In this document: positions 43,900 to 56,421 of the stretch, one piece after another
Numbering within the stretch: the first letter of the stretch is position 1
Layout of the letters: each line of letters opens with the position of its first letter
Source of the DNA: Diphasiastrum complanatum
Taxonomy: Eukaryota > Streptophyta > Lycopodiopsida > Lycopodiales > Lycopodiaceae
DNA length: 64,000 nt
Reading direction: 5' to 3'
NCBI GenBank assembly: GCA_029204225.1
Contig: CM055102.1
Location: 12,071,939-12,135,938, forward strand
The notes under the pieces: generated by a model
What the model saw: only the letters and a program-made list of their open reading frames with translations
What the model was told of the DNA's origin: nothing
Database searches by the model: none
Program-made: the position numbers and the translations under genes

Positions 43900-45340
43900 G
43901 AGATCTGTGATTTTGCTTCTGATCGCATGCACTCATGTGGGCATGGAGGAGTGCAATGCGAGAGTGAGTATCTGTGATTTTGCTTTTGATCGCATGCAGT
44001 GTCGTTGATTGGTGTTGCTTTCGTCTTCATGCAACTATTTGATAATTGATGACCTCTTCGTCTCCTCTTGGAGATATGGTGCCATTGCACGGCATAATGA
44101 TATACTGCTGTTTTCTATGATTGATCTGGAATGTATAGTTGCAGTTTGTTGCTGATGCTGAGTGATACGACCCCTCATCCTCGGCAACCCCAAGCCTGTT
44201 GCAGTTTCTTGCGTGCGCGCTTATAGTGTGTTGTGGGAACCCTTCCTTTAGAGCCCTCACAATGGTAACGCAACACTATTCGTTTTTCCACGAGCTTTAT
44301 GATTGGAACACCTGTTTTTTGTCTGCCGATATATTGAATAACTAAAATAATAAATTATTGCGTGATTGAGTATCTTTAGCCCATTTGCTTAAGTGACTGA
44401 AGCACATTATACTTCGCAGCTAAGATTTCTCAAGGAAGCGACACCCAGAGAATTTTAATGTGATTAGGTTGCAATAGCTTATGTAGCAGGTTAATTGAGC
44501 AGCGTAGATATTTTCAGCGCATCGAGGCTCAGAAAGAGCTAACTGTGATCGAGTGTGTGAGTGATTGTGAACGTTCTAGATCTTCAGAGGTGCATTTGGT
44601 CATTCTCTAGTTATGTTATTTCCAGCGCGCCTAGTTCCTGTACAGTATGAGTATTTGAATTTCAGACACGAAGATAGACTCCAAATGAATTTAAATTGAT
44701 TTATCTAATCAAGAATAGGGTTACCGGAATAACCAGAGATCTCGCCCTCACCGTTGCTTTCGAAATTCACAGCCCAAATCTATCATGACGATATGTAGCT
44801 CCCTTGAAAACTGCCACTTTCCGTAAACCAGGAAAAGATATTCTAGAAATCGTTCAGTGGGAGCTGGAATATACTTTTCTAACAGAATTTCGCATTAAGC
44901 TTGTCAATGGCTATCCAAAGCGAGGAGCAGACTGTCCTTGCCAAAGCAGTTTTGATCAAATCTATTGTGGGTTACGAATGTCCTGGATATTCCTTTTTGA
45001 TTTAAACGTTAGAGTAGAAGCTGCAACTGTCTCACCTGAGATTACGCAATAAAGTTACAGACGTAACTTCTTTCAAAAGTGTGTCAAACTTTTACTGCTT
45101 ATTAAACGTTCCTTGAGTTTCTTCTTGCAGTGGATAAAAGTATCCAGATGCGATTCCGTACTACCTTACACTGCATCAAATACAAAGGAAGTTTGCAAGC
45201 CTTTGTACCTTTCATGTTCCGCTTATGCTCCTCTATTGCATCAGATCCAGGAAATCTAGGAAAAGCAAGAATATTGTGGAAGCATGCCACTTTCTAAAGA
45301 GAACCTCAACTGTCCTATCTGGATGATATAGGCGCACTGG
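43900..45340 (+). repeat. Diverged duplicate of the NPF gene 5' region
   Basis: It aligns by eye with 59050-61340. Examples: the CTGATGCTG..GAGTGA segment (44151; 59132), CACAATGGTAACG against CACATGGTAACG, a TTGCGTGATTGAGTA unit as in the 59-60 kb repeats, ATCTTCAGAGGTGCATTT against ATCTTCAGAGCTACATTT, TGTGGGTTACGAATGTC against TGTGTTACGAATC, and the run to TTTAAACGTTAGAGTAG. Only one or two copies of the ~165-bp repeat are present here. At the start, ATCTGTGATTTTGCT(T/C)TTGATCGCATGCA occurs twice (43911, 43971). The transporter coding exons are not found after this copy, so it is a partial gene duplicate. Confidence 0.75.
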
Positions 45341-48139
45341 TCGTCCAACTTAATAGAGACCTTGATCCTTCCCTAGATTCTTTCTAGGCTCTTAACAGCT
45401 CTAATGGCATGTTAGCTCTAACATTTAGTGGAAGTATGGTTGTTCATCCTTACCTGGCAAATGTTTGAGCACCCCCAAAAAATTTGAGCACCTCTAAATA
45501 CAGATCTTGATCCTCCCATAGATTCATCCTAAAGTTCAATAGCTCTGGTTTCTCATGAGATAGTGGCATTTTAACTTTAATGTCTAATTAAAGTATCGTT
45601 GTGCATGGTTGTTGAAACATGTCTTACTCCCAGTGCAACATCAGCCTTGTAACCACTTGGTGAATGTTGAGCTCAATCATGATATTTGATTTCATTGAGG
45701 AGATCATTTGTATCTTGCTAAAGATTTGGCATTCAATAGGATCATATTACTACTTCAAACAAGATGCGGTTAAGTGATATCGGGAGACATATGCTTGACA
45801 TGGTGGTAAACCTGTATCTCCAACGCTCAATCTCAACATCTAATCTCTAGAACAAGTAAAAACTCTTTTGTGGTTACATATCTCACGGGACAACCTCCTT
45901 GCTTTGAATCTTTGAAAAAACTACCGATTCTCATTGGTCTAAACTAGATATGAATCTAGGAAAAAGTTGATGTTGATCAACTTCTAGCTTGTGGGACATG
46001 TAAATATCTAGTGCATAATAAGATTGTGCCAATCTTTTAGTACATTGATTTTTTTTTTATTGAAAATTTTTATTATCTTGAGTTTATGGTTTAAATAAAT
46101 TTCCCATTTTTCAAAATCCAATGTTTGTTGCCTACATTGTCTAGTACTTTGGAAACAATTGTACATCACTTTATTATTCTCCTCTTGTTAAAGCATGCAT
46201 CATGTGGAAATTGGATTCTTCATTGCCTTTTAGTATTATTATTGAATGATCTCATTATTTACGTGAACACGAGATTTATTTTCTAGGCCCACCAAATCCA
46301 TGTTATGAATCATGTAAGAGATTAGACACCAAATCAGCACATGTCCATTCTCTTCTCAACATCCTCAAACTAGAGTTCATACCAACACTCCTCAATTCTA
46401 TATTAAGACTACTCAAAGTAATCCAATGTTTGAGGCAATTAATCTTGAAATTCCTTCAATTGACCTCCTAAATGTAGGTCCAAAGGTTCTTTCAAATCCT
46501 AATATGCATTCACATGAGATGCAACGTCCTTTTATTATGACACATGTCCAAATTCCAGCAAAAACAAAGTTTTGATGTTATTCTTGAGAATGATGAGCCA
46601 CAAGTGAGTCGTATGATCAAGAATGAGATGCACGTTGAGTTGGTAGGCTTGTTTGGACACTAGTGAGTACAAGGGAAGTAATCAATATTAATGTTGAAAT
46701 TGACTTACAAGGTTCACTTTTATGATGACTTCTTTGCCAATGTCATTGGTCATCGTAATATGTTCTCACATTATAGAGCTTTACTTAACGAATCCAATTC
46801 AACAAAACTAGTTGTTATCCATCTCAACATTTATTACCTAGATTCAAAGAACTATAGCGATAAGTTATAACTTTGCACATTTGAATTTCTTCAAGGAAAT
46901 TTATAGTAAGTCAAAAAGTTAAGTTCCAACTTTGTTGAGTCTACACTCTCAAAGTTTTGTGCGATTAGAAGTGCATTTGTTCTTTTTTGTGATCCTTTTC
47001 TTTTTCATAAGAGGCCTTGGCCTCTAGGATTTGGCTTATGCTCTAGAGGGCCTCCCTTGAAACATAGCTAGAAATAACCTACAAAATTACGTTTGCCCCT
47101 CAAATTGACTAATACTTAAAATTTTCACTCCTCAAACTTGTTGGTAAAAGATTGTAGGGAGTGTCAAGTATTTTTTGACTGGTGGATTGCGTACATGTTG
47201 CTTGTCAAATTTCAAAAACGATTTTGGAAGTTGCAGAGTCTTTCCTCCTAATGAGTCTTGGTTCATGCGCCCATCTTACATGAGAGCTGTGCTTTGATTT
47301 CAGGCTTGAACTATTGTACGGTCATTTCAATTTACTAAATTTCAAAAAAATTGCACAAAACCACTATTTTCCCTCCTTTAACCTAGAGTTTGATTATCAC
47401 TCTTATTTTACGTTTTTTGTGCAATAGAAGTTGTTTGTAGATCTCATGTTTCATACAATACATGACACATTTCTATAAAACCCATGACATTTCATAATTC
47501 ACTTTAATCTACAAAATACAACAAATGATGTTGTCTCTCAAACTATCTATATTACTAATAAGATGCTATCATATGGCTCCTACGTATTTTACATGGATCT
47601 GACCACAACATTTTGAAATGAGAGGCTAATGTTCCTAGTGCCATCTTTAATTTCAATTTGACCATATGTCATCTCTATGAAAATCAGTTGTGCCAATCAT
47701 GGTGATATGTTGTGAACATTGTCCACATCGTTCTATCATGCCATGTGATACAACTCATTGGCCTTAATGCCTTGTAACTTGGCATGGTTAAATTTGTCTG
47801 GTGTTGATTATATTCGCATGGCCAAGGATATTCATGTAAAAAAGGTTGGTTTTGGTGTTACAAAATCCTTTTGAGAATATCTTGGTTGCATGTTTTACAA
47901 GCCCTTCATGATTGGAGCCAAGTCCAAATCATACTACATAAGTTGAAGGCTCATGAGGTAGATAAAAAAAAAGTAGACTACAAATTTACAGATCAAAGTC
48001 AATTACAATAAATTCGACCATGATAGATAGCACATAAAATTCTACTTAAGTATTGTTGGAGATGGGTGTTTTTTATAGAACATTTCCAAAGAAAAGTAGA
48101 CAATTGGATGGAAGCTCTAGCGACATTATATTCGTTGCA
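45341..48139. other. Mostly unassigned, perhaps LINE ORF1 remnants at the right end
   Basis: Around 47750-48140 the + strand gives SGVDYIRMAKDI and CNKCENSHMWECPN, loosely like the Gag-like ORF1 (DUF4283 plus zinc knuckle) of plant LINEs. Decay is heavy. Nothing else is supported. Confidence 0.3.
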
Positions 48140-48144
48140 ATAAA

Positions 48145-48424
48145 TGTGAAAATTCACACATGTGGGAATGTCCTAATGTGTGATTATGATCTCCTAAGCT
48201 TTGTATTTGCACTTTAGATCACAACAAATTGATAATCAAGATCAATGTCAAAAATCTAAGGCAAAGACACAAATCTACATGCATACACTCATCAACTAAG
48301 TTCTTTCAAAAGTTTGGAAACTACGTATCAAAAAAACTAAGTACAAAAAGTTGTTGCTCTCAGGTAGAGAGAGAAAGTGCCAATCAAGCCTCGAGTAGAG
48401 AGAGAAAGTGAAATAGTCACAAAT
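48145..48424 (-). repeat. Left partial LTR of the compound copia
   Basis: It matches 53384-53664 from the terminal TGTGAAAATTCACACATG onward. It stops abruptly after GAGAGAAAGTGAAATAG and joins pol sequence, so the inner part of the LTR is deleted. Confidence 0.8.
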
Positions 48425-49690
48425 TGTGGACCCAATTTGTATATGCCTCCAAATATTGATCCATGTGTAGGAATCTCATCATCCTTCTTGATCACACAAG
48501 TATCAATATGGAATTTCACATCAAGGCCACTATCTCTCAACAAAGGTTTTTTTTGTTCCAAAGCTTACAAAGAACCTCATAAGTGAGGATGATTCTCCAC
48601 TATCAATATACCAAAAACCATCCTTCTTGAAGGGGGAAGAGGATAAGCTAGAAACCATAAGAGATCCTTCTCCATCACTTGCAATAGAAACTTCTTTCTC
48701 ATTAGAGATGTCGGCTTGCTTGAATTGGTTCTTCTTCTTGAAACAATTAGTGGCATAGTGGCCTTTCTTGCCACAAAAGAAAAATTTAATATTCTTCTTC
48801 TTCATCTTAGAGGTAGAAGCTTGAGAGGAATCATCCTCCTCTCCATCTTGGACTTTGTCTTTTGCTTTGTCTTTAGAGAAATGTTGGTGATGCTTCTTGC
48901 TCCTCCCTTTATGCCTGTCTTTGACAAATAGCACTTTGCCATCACCATTATGATTGAGGGATAATTTGTCCATCCTCAAAAGCTTGTTCTCATGCCTTGA
49001 TTCTTCAGCTATAAGAACTCCTTGCAAGGCCTCCAAGCTTGGTAAATCCTCTTTGATAGCATAGGATTGGACACGATTTCCATATTCATCTCTCAAGCCA
49101 TTGAGAATGACTTGGACTAGCTCACTTTGATTGATAGAATCTCCAATACAAGCAAGCTCCCTATGAATGTCTTTGACTCTCATCACTCTTTTGACAGCTT
49201 TGAAATATTTTATTTCTAAGAGTGAGAATCCTAGAGGTATTCTTGGCCTCATAGATATCTTTGAGTGCATCCCAAGCTTCCTTGGCTAAGGTACAAGCAC
49301 CCATCTCTCTCAAAATCTCATTAGAGACATTCATCTTGATATAATGTAGAGCCATCCTAGCTCTCTTCTTATATCTTTGTACTTCTTGAAGGACTTGAGG
49401 CTCCTCCTCAATCCCAAGTACAATGTCCATCACATCTTGGAGTATCAAGATTGACTCCATTCTTACCTTCTAAATAGAATAGTTGGAAGTGGATAGTCTT
49501 TCACTTGATTCCAATATAAAGGAACCCATGGAAGCCATAAAAAGTAATGAAGACTCCTTGTAATGAACAATAAGGTGTTGCTTCTCTCTCACTATAGGAT
49601 CCAATAAAGGTGTACTACCAATTCCTTGTAAGATCTTGCAACAAAATGTGAGATCAAGCTCACTAGCTTTTCCAATCTCTCTCAAACTAG
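48425..49690 (-). pseudogene. Gag-protease remnant of the left unit
   Basis: Gag starts near 49540 (MASMGSFILESSERLSTSNY) with one stop before KVRMESILILQDVMDIV. The zinc knuckle is FFCGKKGHYATNCFKK and the protease motif is WYIDSGESS. Just after this the sequence skips to FFVSFGTKKTF, LDVKFHIDTCVIKKDDEI and a stop at the LTR join. The protease active site reads DSGES instead of DSGAS. A frameshift lies near 49200. Integrase, RT and RNase H are gone. Confidence 0.82.
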
Positions 49691-50130
49691 ATCACCTCTC
49701 ACTCTAAAGAGGAGTTAGGCAAAGTTTGGATCAAAATCTCTTTGGCATGTGTGAAACACTCAAGAAATCCACAAATCACTCTAATACAATGGAATTGTAA
49801 GAAGCAATGTGGCTATGACCTCAAAAAGATGACTAAATATCAAATAGATGGGATTGTCAAGCTTTTTCTTGAATTTTTGGACCAATCAAACAAGATATTG
49901 ATCAAACTAGATGTGTCCAACCAGGTTGGGCGCCCTACCCACCTTGATTCAATTGGCTATAACTTTTGATTGGAAGATCCAAATGATTTGAAACCAATTG
50001 CTACACTATCTTGCTCTACTAGCTTTCAAACAAGCTATCTAGCATGAAATCTGGATCTAACTTGGAAGAAAAATAGTAATTATTCTCCCACAAAGAACAT
50101 GCTAAAAGTTTGAATTAATCAAACTAATAT
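49691..50130 (-). other. Leader sequence of the left unit
   Basis: Non-coding sequence upstream of gag. It is separated from the PBS-proximal leader (53106-53370) by the inserted copia. Confidence 0.5.
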
Positions 50131-50613
50131 CAGTGTCTTCAATAGGGTATGTTTCTGGTCTATGTACTAATAGAACAGTATTTGCCTTGATTGAATAAGC
50201 GTGCGAAAAGAATATGCAAAATTAAGAGACAACTTAAGACAATTTTAGACAAACAGAGACTATTGATAAAAAATGAATCTATAATTCTGAATTTGAATTA
50301 GTATACATCTCTTGCTGTCTTATCTCGATGTTGCGTCTCTCTTTAGTTATTTTTTTGGTTTTTTTTTTTTTACAACGAGTAGTGCACATGTATTTATATT
50401 GCTACAGGACAAGTCTTTTGGTCTTTTAATTATGTAACAGTATATCTAACTATTTACAACAGTTGATATTCAAATAGACGCTCCGTTTTCAGGGTTGAAT
50501 AATTTCTGTTCACGAATTGTTTGCAACAGTCTATCTCTTCGTCACAGCTTCGTGTTTTGCAAATTATTCATGACACTTGTCTCTTCGTGACATTTTCGTG
50601 TTTCGCGAATTGT
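50131..50613 (-). other. 3' flank of the inserted copia, AT-rich, with short repeats
   Basis: At about 50500-50620 a ~55-bp unit containing TTCGTGTTTYGCRAATTRTTCATGAC is repeated two to three times. No LTR pair could be defined. Confidence 0.4.
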
Positions 50614-53105
50614 TCATGACAGATGACAGTCTTTGAGCTTGAAGAAAAATCCAAAATATTTCGTTGTATTAAAAAAATCCTGACCATACCTTTCTGGTGG
50701 TTTTCGTTGTCTGTCATATCTTCTCACAAGTGGTTTCGAGTTCCATTTTGCAGGTTTCAAGTTCGACCTTTTCTGCTGGAATTCGAGCTGGTGATTCGAG
50801 TCTGTCAAGTACTCGATCTTGACCTCCCTCTGAATCTCGTATTTCTCTTTCATCTTTTGCGTGTTTTACTTCTGTCGTCGTTGGTAGCTCATAATAGTTT
50901 TTGAAAATTTCATAGCCGACTAGATCACTGTCTACTATGTATTTCGACTCATTAAATTTAACATTTTGAACAAATTTTATTCTACCAGTTTTGGTTGGAT
51001 TCGACTTCCACCATATCTCATGAGGAGTTTTATCCAGTATTCGAGATTTCAGAATATGATTCTGAAGATAATTCGATGTAGCCACTGCTTCTGCCCACAA
51101 CTATTTTGGTGCCTTTGCATGAGCCATCATACACCTAGCAGCTTCCATCAGTGTACGATTTCTTCGTTCAGCTATTCCATTATGCTGAGGTGTGTATGAT
51201 GTAGTCTTCGTATGCATAATATCTCGATCTGGACAACAAGCCTTGAATTCGTTGGAAATGTACTGACCTCCATGATCTATGTGAATCTGCTTCAACTTAG
51301 TGCTTGTCTGCTTCTCAGTCCAATTCACATACTCAACGAATTTCTCCAACACTTCAGATTTTGTACGTATAAAGTATACTACAACGAACTTGCTAAAGTC
51401 ATCAATAAACGTTATGAAGTACTTTGCATCACCCAATGACAATACTCCGAATGGTCCACAAATACCTGAATGCACAATTTCAATTACCTTAGTTGCTTTA
51501 TAAACATCCTTACTGAAAGGTGTTCTAGTCATCTTGCCTTTAAGACAGGATTCGTAGGTAGTTCGAATATCTCTACTTTTGATTTCGACTCCTTTAATTC
51601 TCTGACTTTTGTTAGCTTGGTACAAGGCTTCCATATTTATGTGATATAGCCTCTTGTTCCACTAAATATATCTGTTGATTCCTGAGTTTGATTCGCTTGT
51701 TCAATTCGCGTTCTAATATTCAAGTGATACAAATTTCTTTCTCTGTTGCCTTTAGCAACTAGGTTATCAGAATCTTCCTTGAACAGTTTACAAGAGTTCT
51801 TTGTGAAGTTTACTTACATGCCTGTATCGACTATCTTAGCTACGGATAGAATATCTTTGTCAAGAGTAGGGACATAGAAAACTTCCTCTAGTTTCTTGTC
51901 ACCCTGATTCGTGTCTCGCCATAGTACATCAGTTCCATCAACCACGTGCTTAGAAGCGTCTCCAAGTATAATGAATCTTGAATAGTTCGTCTTCTTGTAC
52001 TCAGACAATATTTGTTTCGAGGAAACCAAAATGTGAGGTGGCTCCCGAATCAAGTACTACTTCTCAAGTTTTTGAATTAGATGAACAACATAGATCAGCA
52101 CTAACATAAGCTGATGAGTTCCTTGTCGTCCTGTCTTCTACTGCTTTGGAGCATTCTGCTTTGTCTTCGACATAGTTTGAATCTGAAGGTTCGCTTCGAT
52201 TCTACTCTTTTTTGTTTCTGGGATTCTGATAATAGTCTATTGCTGCATGACCTCGTTTATGACAATAAATGCATTCAATCTTTGGATTTAACCAACACTT
52301 ATCTTCTGTGTGACCTGATCTTTTGCATCTATTGCAGATCTTCTTATCACCAGAATTTTTCTGTTGTTTTCCAAATTGTTGATCATTTGTCTTAGACTCA
52401 TTCTTTTTAGACGACTCCCTCTTAAACTTAGACTTCTTAAAAGATTTATTCTTCTGAATAAATAGAGCATTTTCGGAATCACCATTGTCGTCATAGCGTT
52501 CACGAGCTTCTACTTCCTCTTTGACTCCGTCTATTGCCTTTTGAAGTGTCATTGTCGCATCTTTCGCCAATAAGGTTCGAGTTGTATGGAATGACCTGGG
52601 TAGGGCTTGAAGAAAATAACTAAGCTATTTTTCCTTTGAAATTGCATTTTTCGCACCAAAATTCTGCAAGGAAATAAAGAGGCCTTTAATCTTTTGTACA
52701 AATGTGTTCAGGTCTTTGCCATCCCATTGTAGGTAAGTTAATTGGTCATCCAAGAACATGATTTGGTTACGAGATCGAGTCTCATTTTTGGTTTGCAATT
52801 CTTCCCATAAATCTTTTGTGTTCAAAATTGATGTAAGATCTAGCATAATATTGTCATGCACTGATTGTTCGTGACAATTTCACGACAGATGAGCTTTGAA
52901 CAAATAATAGAATATTTCGCGACAAGATTTTGTTCGTGAATCTTTTGAGCTTCAACAAGAAACCACGAGCCTCTACAAAGAAACTGTTTCGCGAATCTTT
53001 CACAAATCTTTCGAGTATCAAGCAAGATAGAATTTCGCGAATCCTTCGAGGTTGATCACGAATAGAAATGTTTCGAGTTCGCGTTTGTTTCTCATCCTCT
53101 GTCAA
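50614..53105 (-). pseudogene. A different copia inserted in the array, lacking RT and RNase H
   Basis: The - strand shows Gag (WEELQTKNETRSRNQ), double zinc knuckles (CNRCKRSGHTEDKC and CIYCHKRGHAAIDYY), protease VLDSGATSH, and DILSVAKIVDTGM. Integrase follows with HSGICGPFG, FIDDFSKFVVVYF, HIDHGGQYISNEF (SDNGGE changed) and IAERRNRTLMEAARCM, then the C-terminal part VATSNYLQNHILKS. The hinge VRRYDRQRKPPERYG is present, and then coding stops at 50614 with no RT. It has several stops and shifts. It belongs to a different copia lineage from the surrounding array (CCHC doublet, different integrase). Confidence 0.8.
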
Positions 53106-53370
53106 GTAAACTGCGCACTTTGTCAGTAGAATCGAGATTTGTTTGATCAGGTGTTCTACAGAGAACTATTCAAATGAAATTGGTTGTCCTTCACATGTTT
53201 GAGCACTGATTTTCATACAATACTAGATCTAATTCAATCCTTATGATAATGAACCTTCTTGTTCCAAAAATCTGAAAGATAGCACGGGAGATGCAATCTA
53301 CACTCTCTAGATCTTGATTTTCATGAAAATTTTCATACATATGATGAGAGATGCATCAAACACTTACATA
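53106..53370 (-). other. PBS-proximal leader of the compound copia
   Basis: Non-coding sequence between the inserted copia and the PBS. Confidence 0.5.
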
Positions 53371-53383
53371 GGCTCTGATACCA
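53371..53383 (-). other. Primer binding site next to the middle LTR
   Basis: The - strand reads TGGTATCAGAGCC directly after the LTR end. It shows that the middle LTR is the 5' LTR of the left unit as well as the 3' LTR of the right unit. Confidence 0.9.
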
Positions 53384-54083
53384 TGTGAAAATTCACACAT
53401 GTGAGAATTCCCTAATGTGTGATTATGATCTCCTAAGCTTTGTGTTTGCACTTTAGATCAACAATAGATTGATAATCAAGATTAGTGTCAAAAATCTATG
53501 GCAAAGACACAAATCTACATGCATACACTCATCAACTAAGTTCTTTCACACATGTGGAAAGTGCATATGAAAAAAACTAAGTACAAAAGGTTGTAGCTCT
53601 CAAGTAGAGAGAGAAAGTGCCAATCAAGGCTCAGGTAGAGAGAGAAAGTGAAATATCACAAATTGCCAAATCTCCATGAACTCTCAAAAACTCAATACAA
53701 AAGTGAGGTGAACCAAAGTACATGTAGTATCTCGAGGAAGTCCATGCTCAATTCCTATTGGACCCCTTTTCTAGCACCTCTTACATCCTATTGGGTGAGT
53801 GACTCAACATCAATCTCTCACTTATGATTGGACCCTTGAATCTTTGCCAACACATTGACTTTGATCAATCATCAAATATAACTTTGAAACATGTAGAGAA
53901 CCTAACTAGCTTGAGGTGCATCATAATTGACTTTTGGCCTAATGATTGAAAAACATCTGTACTTGACTATTTGACCTCTAAAGCCAAAATTGGCCCTATC
54001 AACTAGTTATACCAAGATGCTTGACTAACAAATCTTATGACACCCCTAAAGTCAACTTAGATAATTTTTTTATATCTATCACA
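53384..54083 (-). repeat. Middle (complete) LTR of the compound copia, 700 bp
   Basis: On the - strand it begins TGTGATAGATAT after the purine-rich CCCTTTAGGAG and ends TGTGAATTTTCACA before the PBS. Both outer partial LTRs match portions of it. Confidence 0.88.
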
Positions 54084-56018
54084 CTCCTAAAGGGATATCT
54101 ATTCTAGAAAAGCATGGATCTTGGAATCAATCCAAGATTAGATCTATGTTTGATGAAGGAACTCTTGAGTACTGGCTTGGTGAGTACATTGGCAATAAAT
54201 GAAGATGAATCAATATGCTCCAAATGGATCCCTCCCCCAATAAGATTCTCTCTCACAAAGTGATGTGCAACTTCGATGTGCTTGCTCCTTGTATGAAAAA
54301 TTGGATTGTTGGCAAGGGCTTGGGCCAAGATGTTGTCACAATAGATCAATGGTAGATCATCCTCCTTGTTGTCACAATAGATCAATGGTAATTATCCTCC
54401 TTGATGCAGTGCTTTATACTTGGCCTCACATGAAGAAAGAGAGATACTAGTATCTTGCTTTTTGGAAAGCCAAGATATGAGATTACCTCCAGGAAATATA
54501 GTATATGCACTTGTGGATTTTTTATTCACCTTTGGCAAAGATGCTTCAATCCTCAAGGCTTTGGCACATTCACACAAGGATCTATTCTTCCTCTCGGCCA
54601 CCCCATTTTGAGAAGGGGAATAGGCACAAGAGAACTCCCTTTTGATGCCTTCTTGCTCACAATAATCATGGAATTTGTTGGTGGAGATGTACTCTCCACC
54701 TCCATCACTCCTCAAAGCTTTGACCTTTAATGAAAATTGCTTCTCAACATACGCTTTGAATGAGAGGAAATAATCATACACCATGGATTTTGAAGAAAGA
54801 AGATATAACCATGTGTATCTTGTGTGATCATCAATAAAAGTCACAAAACAAGAAGCTCCTCCCTTTCTTGTGCTTGATGAGAAATGTACATCCGAGTGGA
54901 TCAACTCTGAAGGATGTGTACTTTTGATGGAAGATCTTGTATATGGCTTCTTGTGTGATTTTGCAATAGCACAAGCCTCACATGGCTTGATCTTCTTGGA
55001 AAGTGTCTTTAGCAAGCCAATAGCCTTGGCTTCTTTGATCATAGATAACATGGATTTGTAATTGGGATGTCCCAATCTCCTATGCCATATTTTCTCCTTG
55101 GAAAGCTTGCTCACATAAGAAACATCACAAGAATTTGCACTTTCTCTTGGACCCAATTTGTATATGCCTCCAAATCTTGATCCATGTGCAAGGATCTCAT
55201 CATCCTTATTGATCACACAAGTATCAATATGGAATTTCACATCAAGGACACTATCAAGAAGTTGGCCAACACTTATGAGGTTCTTTGTAAGCTTTGGAAC
55301 AAAAAAAACCTTTGTTGAGAGAGAGAACTTTAGAAGATGCAAGCTTCAAGGGAATAGATCCTACTCCTCCAATTTTGCACTCTTGATCATTTGCAGTGTA
55401 TATATGTACTTCTTGGCTCCTTCATAAGGCAAGATAGATGAGAAAGAGTCCTTGGAGCAACACATGTGAGATGATTCTCCACTATCGATATACCAAGAGC
55501 CATCCTTCTTGAAGGGGGAAGAGGAGAAGCTAGAAACCATAAGAGATCCTTCTCCATCACTTGCAATAGAAACTTCTTTCTCATTAGAGATGTTAGCTTG
55601 CTTGAATTGGTCCTTCTTCTTGAAACAATTAGTGGCATAGTGGCCTTTCTTGCCACAAAAGAAGAATTTAATATTCTTCTTCTTCATCTTAGAGGTAGAA
55701 GCTTGAGAGGAATCCTCCTCCTCTCCATCTTGGACTTTGCCTTTTGCTTCGTCTTTAGAGAAACGTTGGTGATGCTTCTTGCTCCTCCCTTTGTGCTTGT
55801 CTTTGACAAATAGTGCTTTGCCATCACCATTATAATTGAGGGATAATTTGTTTATCCTCAAAAGCTTGTTCTCATGCCTTGATTCTTCAGCTATAAGAAC
55901 TCGTTGCAAGGCCTCCAAGCTTGGTAAATCCTCCTTGATAGCATAGGATTGGACAAGATTTTCATATTCATCTCTCAAGCCATTGAGAATGACTTGGACT
56001 AGCTCACTTTGATTGATA
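54084..56018 (-). pseudogene. Polyprotein remnant of the right unit; RT deleted
   Basis: On the - strand Gag is joined in mid-domain to the LTR at 56018 (NQSELVQVILNGLRDEY). Then come zinc knuckle FFCGKKGHYATNC, protease WYIDSGESSHMC, VPKLTKNLISVGQLLD and IWHRRLGHPNYKS. Integrase has HSDVHFSS, FIDDHTRYTWLYLLSS, SDGGGEYIS and NGVAERKNRSLCECAKAL. The sequence jumps directly from integrase (EASLPK) to RNase H (KSTSAYTIF, WLSKKQDTSISLSSCEAKY), so hinge and RT are missing. A 33-35-bp tandem duplication (about 54333-54400) repeats the IYCDN block. The tail SKHIEVAHHFVREN and LGLIPRSMLF completes the RNase H end. Confidence 0.88.
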
Positions 56019-56416
56019 CCAAAGTACATGTAGTATCTCGAGAAAGTCCATGCTCAATTCCTATTGGACCCCTTTTCTAGCACCTCTTACATCCTACTGG
56101 GTGAGTGACTCAACATCTTTGCAATTTGATTGGACCCTTCTAATGAATCTCTCACTTATGATTGGAACCTTGAATCTTTGCCAACACATTGACTTTGATC
56201 ACTCATCAAATCTAACTTTGACACTTGTAGAGAACCTAACTAGCTCGAGGTACATCATAATTGACTTCTGGCCTAATGATGGAAAAACATGTGACTTGAC
56301 TATTTGACCTCTAAAGCCAAAATTGGCCCCTTCAACTAGTTACACCAAGATGCTTGACTAACAAACTTTATGACACCCCTAAAGTCAACATAGATAAATT
56401 TTTTATATTTTTCACA
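56019..56416 (-). repeat. Right partial LTR of the compound copia
   Basis: It matches about 53709-54083 of the middle LTR, ends TTTTTCACA at the TSD, and is cut at a short TGATACC/AACC junction with gag. The PBS and leader are lost with it. Confidence 0.8.
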
Positions 56417-56421
56417 ATAAA

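Larger units (their letters stand above)
48145..56416 (-). mobile_element. Compound copia array with three LTRs and one target-site duplication
   Basis: The outer ends are TG...CA and are flanked by ATAAA at 48140-48144 and 56417-56421. On the - strand the order is: partial LTR (56416-56019), Gag-PR-INT-RNase H remnant, full LTR (54083-53384) with PBS, leader, gag-protease remnant, partial LTR (48424-48145). Single flanking duplicates and a shared middle LTR mean the array inserted, or was resolved, as one unit, as produced by unequal recombination between two copies. Another copia (about 50131-53105) lies in the leader of the left unit. Confidence 0.8.

Noticed and set aside
44027-44260. 77-codon - strand ORF
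   Set aside because: Lies within the duplicated NPF 5' region and is not conserved in the other copy.
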